Positions 10,701 through 21,954 of a stretch of 64,000 nt of DNA are shown here, piece after piece. The notes beneath the pieces are model-generated. The model was not told the DNA's origin, did not search any database, and was given only the letters and a program-made list of their open reading frames with translations. The position numbers were made by a program, and so were the translations under genes. How positions within the stretch are numbered: position 1 is the stretch's first letter; every line of letters starts with the position of its first letter. The DNA comes from Lytechinus variegatus (Eukaryota; Echinodermata; Echinoidea; Temnopleuroida; Toxopneustidae), in the NCBI RefSeq assembly GCF_018143015.1, contig NC_054741.1, forward strand, positions 59,889,197-59,953,196, in the 5' to 3' direction.

Positions 10701-13700
10701 ACAAAGGCCTTGTTTATTCATTCTTTCTCAGATATTCGGTCTTTTTGTTAAATCATTGATTAATAATTTAATCTTATTTCATTTCGTTTATTTCCATTTC
10801 CAACCATTATAATACGTCATCTTCTGCTGTTCTTTATGATACACTTAATGCAAACATTGAATACAAGATAAGTATGCAACAGGTTCGTGATGGAGGAGGC
10901 TAAAAGTCGAGTTTTTCGGGAACTTTCTCACATTAAAAGCATTCTTAATTAAATTCAATTAAATTCTTTATTCCAGTTCCATTCACAACATAATACAAAG
11001 TAATATAAAGTAATATAAATCAAGTACAATCTTACAGACGAATATTCTTACTTCGTAAAACGAAAAACAGCATAATATTTAGCATGAATGGAAATAGTAT
11101 ACAATGTAGATCAAATAACAAAATGACAAGAAGATCATATCAAAGAATACACTGCAAAAAACTCCGGTGTTGATTTAACACCAGCCCGGAATCTTTATAT
11201 GTCCACACCAGATAAGTGTTAAACAACACCAGTTTGGTTTTGGTCTAACACCAGATATATGTTCATACAAAACCAATTAATATTAAAACAGCATCGGTTT
11301 GATTCCAAACTGGTGTTATTTCAATACTTCTCTGGTAACAGATATAGAATCCGGGCTGGTGTTAAATCAACACCGGAGTTTTTGCAGTGTAGTTAAATGA
11401 ATGGTGTAAAGAAAAATAACATGTAAGACAGAAAAAGAGAGAGATTTGATTTTTACAATTTTTTTTCTGATTCTTGCACCCGCACTCGCTACGAAACCCA
11501 TGTTTCAATTCATAAAAAAAACTAATTTTTATTAGTACGTTCAACAAAAATTATTTATGAATTCATTCATCTATTCATTATTTTGTTTGTGATTCCGGTT
11601 TTTAGGAGAACATAAGAAACCCGAGTTTGTAAAGATAACCCCTCTCTGTACTGTTCCGGCTATCCAAGATGGCGATTTCAGCATGGGAGAAACGTAAGAT
11701 CTATTATCGTATTTGTGCTACTCACATTTCTTGTTTCTTTGATAAAGGATGATTAAAAAATATATATAATATTTTGTTTAAATGATGACAACGTTTAAAT
11801 GGTGAAACGACACACTAATGAAGTCCAATAATTACTATTGGCAAACAAAATAAAATATCAATGATACTTGTAATTATGGCAATAATGTAAACAGATGGTT
11901 ATGCCAAAATTGTTTATGATAAAGATAATCCGTGCAATGCTGTTTTTAATTAAATCATTACAGAATGCTCAGTTCAGTTGCTCTCTTATATTAAAAGGAG
12001 ACACAAAGAAATGTACATTTACGCACTAACCACAAAGAATTACTGGAAAATCGTTTTTGCAGAGTGGCGATTATCAAGTACCTAGCGACCAAGTATGCCG
12101 ACCTAGTTCCTGACCACTGGTACCCGAAGGATCTAGAGAAAAGAGCCAGAGTTGATGAATACATGGCATTTCACCATACAGGAACAAGAGGAGGATGTTG
12201 TGGAATCTTCATCAGCGAGGTGAGAAGCTAAATTTCACAAAACAGTTATCCTGGAGCCCGTAACACAAAGCTTAGCAATGGTCGTTGAACATATTTTTAC
12301 GATTGATTGCATTGACTACAAATCTACAATGTAAAAATCATGCATGTGATAAATCGTTATGCTTTGTGTTACGGAACCCTGGTCGGTAGGCAAATTAGGG
12401 GAATGATGACGTCACCCACTAACTCTTTCTAGCTTTTGTATTTCGTCATGAAAAATCGAGTTTCGTTTCTCCCTGAACATGCGGAATTAACTTTGTTTAA
12501 TATTTTTTAGTTCAGTTAAAAAAAAAATCCATAATTTATTGTTCGAAATAGACATGAAATGAAATACTCCGAAAATTTGCTTTGCCCAATTGATCGTGGG
12601 CCCGGCAGCCACCGTGCAGCGCCAGATCGACGAGGCTCTATCCCTTTAATTGTTGAACGCCAAACAGGGTAGCAGCAACTCCCATCTTTTAACGTCTTTT
12701 GGTCTGACGCGGCCGGGGTTTGAACCCCCGACCTCCCGGTTGTGAGACGGACGCTCTACCAACTGAGCCAACACACCGATTATATCGGTGCTCAATGTCA
12801 AATTGGTAAAAATTGAAGTATTGCATAATTTAAACAATGAAAAAAAGAAATAGTGAGTGATGGACATCATCGACTCTCTCATTTGCCTGTCACTGGGCTG
12901 CGCATCTAACTGTTTTGTGAAAAATAAGCGAAACTTTAAAATGTCATGATTTATTTTACATCCGATTTTGATAAGATTTTCAGCATAATGCTTGTATGAC
13001 TCTTCTCTATCGACATGATCGATAGAAATCAACATTTTTCAATCTTTCTGGGGGGGGGGGGTAAAAATTAAAGCACATCGGACATAGGGACTCCTTGTGC
13101 GTGAAGCGCGTTTGTTTAGGTAGGGTAATGGGTATTCATCGTAGCTGTCTGTTCATCAGGCCTGGCAACAAGGTGCAGGCCTCTTCCTCGGTGAACTAAT
13201 TAAGAGTCAAGTAATTACAAAGCCCGCATGATGGCTCTATAGAATTCCTTGATACTTTGAAGATTATCCCCCCCCCCCCCCACCTCAAAAAAAGAACGTA
13301 AAGTGAGAAGAAGAAAAGAAGTTAAAGATTTTTTCAAAATATAAATAAAAATATTTTAAAGATATATGAATGCATGAATATAAATAAGAATGCAAAAGAA
13401 ATTTAAAAATCAAATTATTAATGATTTTCCCTTTAATAGCGAAGCTCAAGTAAAGGGCTGTCACACCTTGGCGTCTTAGACAGCGTAAGCCCGACGTATC
13501 AAAATTTCTCTAAAACGTCGGCATACGCTGAACTTTGATTTTTTTTCAACTCTGGGTGTATACTTAGCGTATTCATAATGAGTTGGACGTATACATAACG
13601 TATTAGTAACTTATATCGAACGCTTCGTTAACTTATAAGTAACGTATTCCAACGAATGCTTAGCGTATTGCTGGCGTACACAATTTATGCCCTACGATAG

Positions 13701-16258
13701 CCTAATTTACGCATAGCACGATACATATCACCGTATCAACACCACCGCCATGCCGAAGAAAACTCCTGTGAACCCCACCTTTATATACCAATTCCTATAA
13801 ACATTGTCAATTCGCCATTATACGGTAGCTGTAAGTTATAAACAAGTTCAGTAAGTTTTGTGGTCGTCCGGAGCGCGTCTTCATACGTCTTCATACGTCA
13901 ATATACGTTGGAGTTAAGTTACACATACGTTCAAAGCACGTTACTCATAGGTTAGAAGTAAGTTTTAGGGTACGCTGGACATTATCTCGACGTACATCGA
14001 CTTATGAGTAACTTACGAGTAACGTGTGTCAACGTGTATCAACGATCGCGTAACTTGCCTACAACTTATGGCCCGCGTATGCGGGACGTATGAGCCATAC
14101 GCTGGCATACGTCGAAAAATTTTGTGCTTGCACAAAATTTTTCGACGACCTCGCCGTATGACGACGTATACCAGCGTGTTTTAGCGAACTCTTAACGTAT
14201 GCAAAACTTTCCCGTAAGGTATTCGACTTACGCCAGCGTATTCGCCAAATTTCTCATACGTCGGGCATACGCTGTCTAAAACGCCAAGGTGTGACAGCGC
14301 CTTAAGACAGCCAACCTCGCAGAATATCTTGTTGTTATAAATAAAAACATTAATCAACGCACGCACACACACACACGCACTCGCCCAAACATCCACACAC
14401 ATTCATACCTTCGCATTAAATAACAGTATTGTCTTTGGGGAATTCAAATTCGAGAACAGAAGTGATATGCTAATGGCAGTGTTTGGTTCAACACGTCTAT
14501 TAAGAAAAATATATCTTTTTCTTTAATACAGATTCTCATTTCATTGTTTTCGGGAGGGAAAGAACACGCATCGGAGGAAAGGTTGAAAATAGATACAGAG
14601 AATTTGACCAAACAACTTGATAAGCTGGAGAACGTTTTCTTACAGGACAATGATTGGTTGGCCGGAGATGACATCTCTGTGGCGGATGTGCTTGCCGTTT
14701 CTGAGGTAAAAGCGGCAACAACAAATTTGACAAAAATGTACCTCCATGACTAGGCTGTTGATTTAATTTAAAAAGAGGAAAAAATGTGATGAAAATGTCA
14801 TTGAATATTTCAAGCACGATATGATACATAGAAAAGCCAACGGGGAAATGTTCTGGACTACACATTACGAAAATTTGTGTTTAAAAATGGATCTCATCTG
14901 ACACCCCAATTTCAAATTCCAAGCTACTTTCACTCGCCCCCCCCCCATCCCCGATATCAACAAGGAATGGTTATCCTTAAGTCAACAACCACGCACTCTC
15001 CCAGATAATCCACCTTCCCCCAAGGAGAAGTGACCTTCATAAGGCCTGGCAGAGGGGGAGAGAGAGCATGGACCCTACCACAAAGGGTCCATGGAGAGAG
15101 AGAGCAAGAGAGAGAGGGTGATTTTTTAAAACTTATTGTTATTTCGGCAATTGTGGGTCATTTTGCATCGTTCAAAATTTCATGTCGATCGTCATCTAAA
15201 TTCCGAATCGTTTTTAGATATGCTAATGTCCTAAAACAAATAGAATACAAATTCATTCTTTCAAGATTAATGTCAGCCAGGAAGCTCTGAAGAGTTTGTT
15301 TATACTATTACGTAACAAGGACAGCTGCAATCCCACTCCATGCTGTTTATCAGCCTGTTGTGGTGGCAGGCATCGGTGTTATCGGCTCTTATCAGCAGCA
15401 GCAGTCACTAAATCGACCCCACCCCAGTTTAAACGCGAGAAATGCAACTTTCCCAAAAAACTGAAATTGGGGTGTCAATACCCCACTTGAGATACACGCA
15501 AGGCATTATCAGCAGTCAGATGAACCCCACCCCAGTTTAAACGAGAGCTCTCCCAAAATCTGAAATTGGGGTTTCAAATACCCCACCTGAGCTCCCATTG
15601 ACACAACACGCAAGGCAATGGAGTTCCTGTGTTATAAGCTGGTGGGGTATTTTTTAAACACAGGATTCGCGTAATGTATGTCATGCAAATAGCAATCTTT
15701 TGGGGTCACCTGAAGATGTTTTATATTACGTAATCTGAAAAAGGGCAATTGCATATTTCATTTATAAACATCATCATGTATGCTCATCAAGTGATTGAAT
15801 AGCCTTCCACATATGAATCGCATAAATGCAAATTAAATAATGATCCAATTCAAACTTCTTTACTCCCACCCCCCCCCCCTTTTTTATATGATTGCTTACT
15901 GTGTAGACCAGTTCCATACTGGGAGCCTTGTAAGTTATTCCCCTTTAATGACGGGTGCACAACTTCACATTAAATGAATACCCCGCTGCAACACTGGTAC
16001 GAGCTATTTGCAAAGTTGGACACACAATTCTATAATAAATTATCTTTCTTAACAAATAGGCACTATCATGCATAATTATTGTTTATTTACTTTTCTTTCA
16101 ACGATCAGATCATGCAAAATACCGTTAACGGGCGTGACGTCACAGAGGGGAGACCGAAGCTCAGAGCTTTCGTAGATCGGGTGAAGGATCGTCTTAACCC
16201 AACCTTTGATGAAGTCCACGAAGCCTTGTATGCATGGAGGGATAGCTACGAGAAATAA
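7799..16258 (+). CDS. Theta-class glutathione S-transferase, copy B (complete)
   Basis: Complete theta GST, 226 aa, five exons: 7799-7910, 11606-11693, 12063-12219, 14532-14705, 16109-16258; all introns GT-AG. The start MVVKVYVDLLSQPCR aligns with vertebrate GSTT1 residue for residue, placing the catalytic Ser at 11. His40, the cis-proline pair Val54-Pro55 and Glu66 of the glutathione site are kept, but position 67 is Thr (GETVAI) where vertebrates have Ser, and the two residues before Val54 are Cys-Thr instead of Lys-Lys. The helical domain has RARVDEYMAFHHTGTR and the DDISVADVLAVSE block. An upstream in-frame ATG at 7697 exists, but the conserved start is 7799. AATAAA overlaps the stop (16254-16259) and another lies at 17273. 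Theta GSTs are cytosolic detoxification enzymes; the actual substrate here is unknown. Confidence 0.92.
8113..8511. mobile_element. MITE in intron 1 of GST copy B
   Basis: Non-autonomous inverted-repeat element with a strong central palindrome around 8279-8345 (GTCGTACGGGAC, GTCCCGTACGAC). The same element lies at 62810-63193, where the ends GGGCGATTCCAT and ATGGAATCACCC are better kept. Intron 1 of copy C has the empty site (GATTGTAAGACTGGAAATA near 19325), so insertion followed the B-C duplication. Confidence 0.8.
8378..9085 (+). repeat. Two-copy 353-bp tandem duplication
   Basis: 8378-8730 and 8731-9083 are nearly identical; the differences I see are one C/T in ATTATTACCAC and one in CCAAACTG. 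The unit spans the 3' third of the MITE plus adjoining intron, so it arose after that insertion and is recent. Confidence 0.9.
10259..10454. mobile_element. MITE with 40-bp inverted ends (family also at 21754)
   Basis: Left end CACTCTTTCAAATGTTGGGC continues into AACATACTGTCCACACAACA; the right end is its reverse complement. It sits in intron 1 of copy B. Copy C lacks it at the matching place (GATATAGAGGTTATCCCAG, about 20640) but carries a member of the same family elsewhere. Confidence 0.75.
11150..11389. mobile_element. MITE with near-perfect terminal inverted repeats and TA target site
   Basis: Left end CACTGCAAAAAACTCCGGTG and right end CACCGGAGTTTTTGCAGTG, with inverted match extending about 40 bp through GTTGATTTAACACCAGCCCG. 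Flanked by TA on both sides (11148-11149, 11390-11391), the target of Tc1/mariner-type transposases. Lies in intron 1 of copy B. Confidence 0.85.
12250..12390. mobile_element. Short MITE, GGGCCCGTAACACAAAG type
   Basis: Ends GGAGCCCGTAACACAAAGC and GCTTTGTGTTACGGAACCC are inverted copies. It is at the left edge of the extra DNA that separates intron 3 of copy B from that of copy C. Related ends occur at 24384-24535, 27815-27915 and 61271-61448. Confidence 0.7.
12630..12778 (-). mobile_element. tRNA-derived SINE (valine-like head)
   Basis: Minus-strand head GGTGTGTTGGCTCAGTTGG, anticodon loop region CTCACAA (CAC) and B box GGGGGTTCAAACCCC resemble a tRNA-Val, followed by a body that continues to about 12590. 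Absent from the paralogous intron of copy C. Confidence 0.8.
13453..14304. mobile_element. 850-bp inverted-repeat element with internal TAACGTA repeats
   Basis: Ends AAGGGCTGTCACACCTTGGC and GCCAAGGTGTGACAGCGCCTT are inverted copies that continue into AGACAGCGTA and ACGTCGG. The interior is packed with short variants of ACTTACGTA and TAACGTATT. A TTAA at the right edge suggests a TTAA target site. It lies in intron 3 of copy B and is absent from copy C. Confidence 0.8.
14358..14402. repeat. CA-rich microsatellite
   Basis: Imperfect (CA)n and (CGCA)n run next to the inverted-repeat element in intron 3 of copy B. Confidence 0.8.
14861..15678. mobile_element. 815-bp inverted-repeat insertion in intron 4 of GST copy B
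   Basis: Left end CATTACGAAAATTTGTGTTT and right end AAACACAGGATTCGCGTAATG are inverted copies. Inside is a two-fold direct repeat of about 100 bp (around 15415-15610, marked by CCCCACCCCAGTTTAAACG). Copy C reads across the site (TTTGGACTTTGTCATGCAAA, about 23292), giving a clean empty site. Confidence 0.8.
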
Positions 16259-16611
16259 ATGTGTTCATAACATTTGTTTTGAATGCAAGAAGCCTTTCTT
16301 GGCATCAGAAATTACCCCCCCCCCCCCTTTCATCTATAATCGTTCTGGACCGTATTCTGATAGCAGGTTTAAAGGTGTGGTTTAAGTATGGATAGCCAAT
16401 TTTTACATAAACCACTAACAGTAGAGATATCATACTTCAGCTAATTTGGCTCTCAAGTCATTCATAATCGTCTACGAAGTATAAATAGATGATTGTCTTC
16501 ACCATCGATAAATCAGGAAGGAGCACAGCAAACATAAGAAACATACAACTTAATAAAATGTTTGATACTTTTGGCTTCCCATACTTAAACCAAACTGCTG
16601 TCAGAATTATG

Positions 16612-16828
16612 CACTCTAAAAAAATATTGGGTAAAAAATGCTCCATGAGGGTTATTATGTGTCCAACCAACATTGGGCATTTCTTTTGGGCATTTTCATT
16701 TATCCAGTGTGATGAAAATTTTGCAATTCTAAAGTAATTGCTGCTTATTTTTTAACCTTACTGGACAATATGCTTCCCGCATTTGGTAAAATACTGGTGA
16801 TAATTTTACCCAGTGTTTATTTACAGTG
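16612..16828. mobile_element. MITE downstream of GST copy B, shared with copy C
   Basis: Ends CACTCTAAAAAAATATTGGG and CCCAGTGTTTATTTACAGTG are inverted relatives. The same element lies at the matching place after copy C (24807-25215), so this insertion is older than the B-C duplication. Confidence 0.75.
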
Positions 16829-17272
16829 TCCAGAAAGTGCTTGTTTAGTCAGTATATACATCTAATTAGTAATATTCCTCCGATAGCATTATTTCAACAA
16901 TATTCAAGATATTCTGCGACTTTGGATGTTTCTTATATCACTTGGAGTTAAATGTCACGAAATAGGGTCAGTAAAAAAATTGATATTGTTTCGCCAAATT
17001 ATTGTTAAGATTCACTTTTCGCTTATTCCCTTTATTGTAGCGATAGTCAATTGTAAAAATATTCAACAAATCTATGCAGAAACAGATTATGAATTAAAGC
17101 GTGCATAATACACTCCTTTCAAAGCATTAGTTTGATTTGTACGCCCGTAAAGCGGGAACGTGTGTTTATGGACAAAATGAAGTGAGATTGTTTACATTTA
17201 TGAATTTTCTTAGTTCTTTGTACATTCTGTAGACTGATGTTATTCTTTCTGTTTGATTAAGAGCGAAATGTA

Positions 17273-17278
17273 AATAAA
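17273..17278 (+). promoter_or_regulatory. Candidate distal polyadenylation signal, GST copy B
   Basis: AATAAA about 1 kb past the stop. The nearer alternative is the AATAAA that overlaps the stop codon at 16254-16259. Confidence 0.3.
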
Positions 17279-17384
17279 GTCGGACAATGCAAAAATCATT
17301 TTACATTATTTTATTCGTTTCATTATCGTTTTTAAATCACAAAACGTCAAATAATTTTTCCTAAAAAGTTATACAAAAATGATA

Positions 17385-17611
17385 ATAATAACGTTTTATT
17401 TACCCAGGGTAGCCACTTCAGTCATAAGACTGCCCTTCCAGCGGACCCTGCATAACATAATATGTTATTATTACCCTTCTCCAGTCTTAATGCTGAGCGC
17501 CAAGCAAGAAGGCAGAAGGTCCCAATTTTATAAGTCTTTTGTATGACTCGGCCGAGGATCGACCCCACGAACTCCCCGTTCATGAGACGGACGCTCTACC
17601 ACTGAGCCAAG
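17385..17611 (-). mobile_element. tRNA-derived SINE (methionine-like head)
   Basis: Minus-strand head CTTGGCTCAGTGGTAGAGCG, anticodon loop CTCATGA (CAT) and a B-box-like GGGGTCGATCC, then a body ending in an ATTATTATCATTT-type tail. Copy C lacks it at the matching site near 25930, so it is a post-duplication insertion. Confidence 0.8.
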
Positions 17612-19674
17612 TTAATAAAAAAAATGCTTGCATCATTTACTCGAGAAAAGCTGTAATTTTGCATTAACTATTGAAAATTCAGCGAGTTAGTCCTTTGTTT
17701 ATCACTCGGGACTAGAAAACAAAATTCAGTGTATCATTTGGGCAAATCTATAAAACACTTGCATTCATGAGAAGTTTACATTTATCAGCAATGCATGCAG
17801 CAACAGACTATGCACGGAATTCCTGTCTTAAACACGTTCCTATGACACCTTTACGTTCACAATTTACACATTGTACATCAGCTCAAGTACACCATTCCTC
17901 TTGCCACATGAACTGTGTGTTCCCAAGTCTTATCCGTAATTTTTTTTTGTATTTTCGTTTCTTTTTGAAAGAATCAAACATTATTGACATAGAGAAAAAA
18001 AACGTAATCGTATTACAATTTCTAAGAAAAAAATAAATAAAACGAAAAAGGACAACACAAGACGACACAACCACCACAATATACACAAATCTGGATTATT
18101 GTCTCCCTTTTGCGAATGGGATAACTAAGTAAAGGTGTTGTCTTCCGCAAAATTGATCCTGTTGCTTGAGCTCTTATGTATAGAAAACTATCGTGCGTAC
18201 TTTCAAAAGTAAAGCACGAACAAATATTTTAACAGAATATGTGTATTGACTAGAATTTATGCTTTTTTAATTTCTCAATGATAGCCTATAAGGTGCAAGT
18301 CGAAATAAAGTCTCGTTTTCAGACACAGGCAATGGTATCACGATTCAGGGTTCAAAGTCAGCCATTTGAATACACAATACACTCTCATTGATAGACCTCC
18401 AAATATTAATTCATTATTAACCTTCGATCTCGGCAAATAATTCGTAAAGAATAAACTAAGAAATAAATGTCAGCAAAATTTGGGACACCTCCTCCTCTAT
18501 TAAAACCCCACCTACCTTGATCGAACTCAAACTGTGCGCAAACGATCTATAACCAGTAATTTCTTTCCTTCCTTTGCTTTAAGTATTCCATTATCAATTG
18601 CGTATTGAGGGGAAACGGCGCTGGTCGGGTGGGGGCGAGTGCTCAAACCACACACCTGACGCCAGGAGTACGAGCTGAAAAAACGAAGCGAGATTAATAG
18701 CTTTTAGCTTCTTTGGTTTTTCTTGGGAATACTAATGTTGTTTCTTCGCCATCTTTCCCTTCGTCGGTCTCCCCCCCCCCCCACCTTTGCCTTTTGCAAC
18801 CCCTGAATGTATAGCGTCCAGGGTATCTTGCAAAGCCCTCTGATACGCCTTTGATTTGAGGATATATTGTCAATATTTTCATGTAATTTGTTTACTTTAT
18901 AAAGGTCAATTTCGTTCACGAGCCCGTTTCTCTTCAGAAGATAAATATCTTTATCACTGCGACAAAGACAAGAGAGTCCAGTGTCATATTCTGGAATTGT
19001 TCTTTTCCATCCACATTCGAAGCCTTGATTGCGAGCACTTTTCCGACGATCAAGATTAACCATGGTTGTCAAGGTTTACGTCGATCTCCTTTCGCAGCCT
19101 TGCCGCGCTCTTGTCATCTTCCTCAAGAACACCAAAATCCCGTTCGAAATCGAGAAAGTAAATTTGAAGGCTGGTAAGCATTATAATTGAAGTTTCTTAC
19201 GTATTTCCAAGGAACTCCAACCATTTTGTTGACATTTTGGATGTTAAAGGTACTTCATAAAATGATTAAAGTCTCTGGTTAGATGTACCACTTTGTCAGA
19301 TATATCCATAATCATACTACTATGATTGTAAGACTGGAAATATGAAAGAATGAACCTGATGTATACATTTCGCTGTTGTACTTACGAAGTCGACTCGAAA
19401 TTGATCAAAGCTCTAGCCTTGTTCCTAATTACATTACACTATATCCGTGAGTTTGTAGTCGCTTTGCACGGTGTGACTGCAGTGATAATGCGATAGTCAC
19501 ATCAACCAAACCGAAATAATTTCATTAAAAATAACATTGGTGGTTCTGGCCAGGATTAGGTATCTTATATGTGACTGTGCCATTTGCATGATTAGTAAGC
19601 AGATGGCAGAGATTGTTTTGGTCATTCCTATAGAAAACAGTATAGAACATCTTCGTAATCTATCGTTCCTTAAC

Positions 19675-19833
19675 ACCTTGGTCACATTTGCTCTACGGTG
19701 GCCGTACGGCGAGTCGAAAACAGCCGTTTTATTGATTTTAATTCAAACCACCTATATGTAGTTGGACAAAAAATGTTAAAACGGCTGTTCTCGACCCGCC
19801 GTACGGCCGCCGTAGAACAAATGTGACCAAGGT
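19675..19833. mobile_element. 160-bp palindromic MITE in intron 1 of GST copy C
   Basis: Left arm ACCTTGGTCACATTTGCTCT and right arm AGAACAAATGTGACCAAGGT are inverted copies continuing for about 57 bp each, leaving a short loop. Absent from copy B at the matching site near 9190. Confidence 0.85.
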
Positions 19834-20667
19834 ATAAATTGTTAACCTTTCAGTTCAAGCCATGTTCCCATTTAATAGGAACCACTCATCCCGGGATAGG
19901 GGTGGGGCACTCCCATTGACATGTGGATACCAAATAAAAAAAAACGCGCAAGAATGGTATCATTTTCAAGATCGAATCAGGGTACCAGAAACACTCGCAT
20001 GCTGGACAAAGGGTATACATATTGTAGTGCTCAACCTACGTGATGAGGATCGGATACACTACAATGGTATTACATTGCAAAATATTTAACAATACAATGT
20101 CGTATTTTCTATAACATAGTGATTTAAGAAGTTTGCTGGGGTTGCCACTGTAAGCTTATTCTTCAAAAATAAAAAATCTTCGTATTTTTTTTAAATAAAA
20201 ATATTGTTAAATATAACATTTCTTACCCAATACTGGTTAAGGTTAAGGTTCTTTATTGTTAAGGGCGGGTTTCGTAACCAGAAAATTTTGAGGGAAGTGT
20301 TTCACACTACTGTACTTGTTAAGGGGTGCGTTTTCAGATCATTGAAAATGCGTGTTCAGGGTATGTTTTAACCCCCCCCCCCCTCCCCCCATGGATATGC
20401 ATGATATCCACTGGTCAATGGAACTACCCCCTCCCCCCCCCCCCTCATCTGGCCAGTCATGATTGTACAATATGAATTTCCCCTTCCATTCCATTAATCG
20501 TTAAAAAGAGGTAATATTTCTGGAGGGGGGGGCATCCATGGGGGTTTACCTTTTTAGATCAATGTTTTGGTCACAAATTTTTTTAGCGGCATCTGAGGCC
20601 TATACGTACAGTCTTTTTTCATGGGGGATGGGGTAAAATGATATAGAGGTTATCCCAGTCCCATACA

Positions 20668-21165
20668 TTCGTAATTCCGAAGCTTCGTAATTTGGAAGCT
20701 TCGTTATTCCGAAGGTTCGGATATTCCGAAGGTTCGTTATTCCGAAGGTTCGTATTTCCGTAGGTTCGTAATTCCGAAGGTTCGTTAAAGTCCGAAAACT
20801 GAATGAGGTTCGTAATTCCAAAGCTTCGCTAGTACGAAAACGAAGTAGGGTTCGTAATTCCGAAGGTTCGTTAATCCGAAAACGAAATGAGGTGTGTAAT
20901 TCCGAAGGTTTCTTAGTCCGAAAACTGAATGATTAACGAACCTTATTTCGTTTTCTGACAAGCGAACTTTCGGAACATCAAACCTTATTTCGTTTTCGGA
21001 TTAACGAACCTTTGGAACATCGAACCTTATTTCGTTTTCGGATTAGCGAACCTTCGGAATAACGCCACAAATGTTAGGATTAACGAACATCGAGGTATTG
21101 GCAATTTACGTGTTTCGGAATGACGAACCTTCGGAATAAAGGACCTTCGGAATTACGAAGTGTAA
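20668..21165. mobile_element. Foldback element with tandem-repeat arms
   Basis: The left half is a run of degenerate repeats of TTCGTAATTCCGAAGG (about 20668-20920); the right half carries the reverse complement, TTCGGAATTACGAACC variants (about 20930-21165). The whole could fold into one long hairpin. It lies in intron 1 of copy C, inside the sequence CCCAG/CCAGTTTGTTC that is uninterrupted in copy B (about 10458). Confidence 0.8.
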
Positions 21166-21753
21166 CCATTCCAGTTTGTTCAAAATAATGCCTCTTTTCT
21201 TTATTATCAGCGGATTGAATGGGCCTACATGTCTGCCTTTTCTTCTTGAGTCAATAGTCGTGCTTTGAACAATCATTATTATCCACATGTAAATAAAGTT
21301 AGTAAACAAGCAAAATTTGCAAGTCATATATTTGCTATAAAATGTCACTTGCACCTGTATGAAACATTCATTGGTTTTGGGGAGCTTAACGCGATTCAGT
21401 TTTTTTTCCCCGAGGTGCTTGTTTATTCATTCTTTCTCAAATATTCGGTCTTTTGTTAAATCATTGATTTATAATTTTATTTCATCTCATAGCGTTTACT
21501 TCCATTTCCAGCAATCTCAATAAGTCATCTTCTATCGATTTTTATAATACTCTAAATAAAAAAAATGAGTACAAAATAGTTAGGACAAGTATGCAACAGG
21601 TTGGGGATGGAGGAGGCTGCTAAAAAAACAAAAGTCGAGTTTGAATAGGACAGTCTCATAAGCATTCTTAAAAATAGTATAGAACAAATAAAAAATAATA
21701 TAAATGATAATATTCTACAAAATGACAAGGAGAGCGTATTAGAGACTTATCTA

Positions 21754-21954
21754 CACTTTTAAAATGTTGGGCAATATACTGTCCACCACACAACAATTGG
21801 TTACAAAATTTATCCATCTATGGGTAGTTTTCAACCAATGCTGTGTATTTTCACCCAAGGCACTTAGTATTGGTTTAAACTGCCCCAAATTGGATCAGTT
21901 TTAACCAATTGTTGTGCGGACAGTAATTATGCTGCGCAACATTTTCTAAGAGTG
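21754..21954. mobile_element. MITE with TA target site in intron 1 of GST copy C
   Basis: Left end CACTTTTAAAATGTTGGGC and right end GCGCAACATTTTCTAAGAGTG, same family as 10259-10454. TA flanks both ends. The flank CAAAATGACAAG on the left and TAGTTAAATAAATGGTGT on the right are those of the different MITE at 11150-11389 in copy B. Confidence 0.75.

Larger units (their letters stand above)
6160..17940 (+). repeat. Segmental tandem duplication unit containing GST copy B
   Basis: From CGAATGGGATAACTA (about 6162) to the CTGTGTGTTCCCAAG region (about 17930) the noncoding DNA matches 18111-26240 in order: upstream flank, all exons, all introns and about 1.6 kb of 3' flank. Start codons of B and C are 11263 bp apart. 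The units differ mainly by transposon insertions. Confidence 0.8.

Noticed and set aside
12630-12778. Genuine tRNA-Val gene
   Set aside because: The tRNA-like head runs straight into a SINE body.
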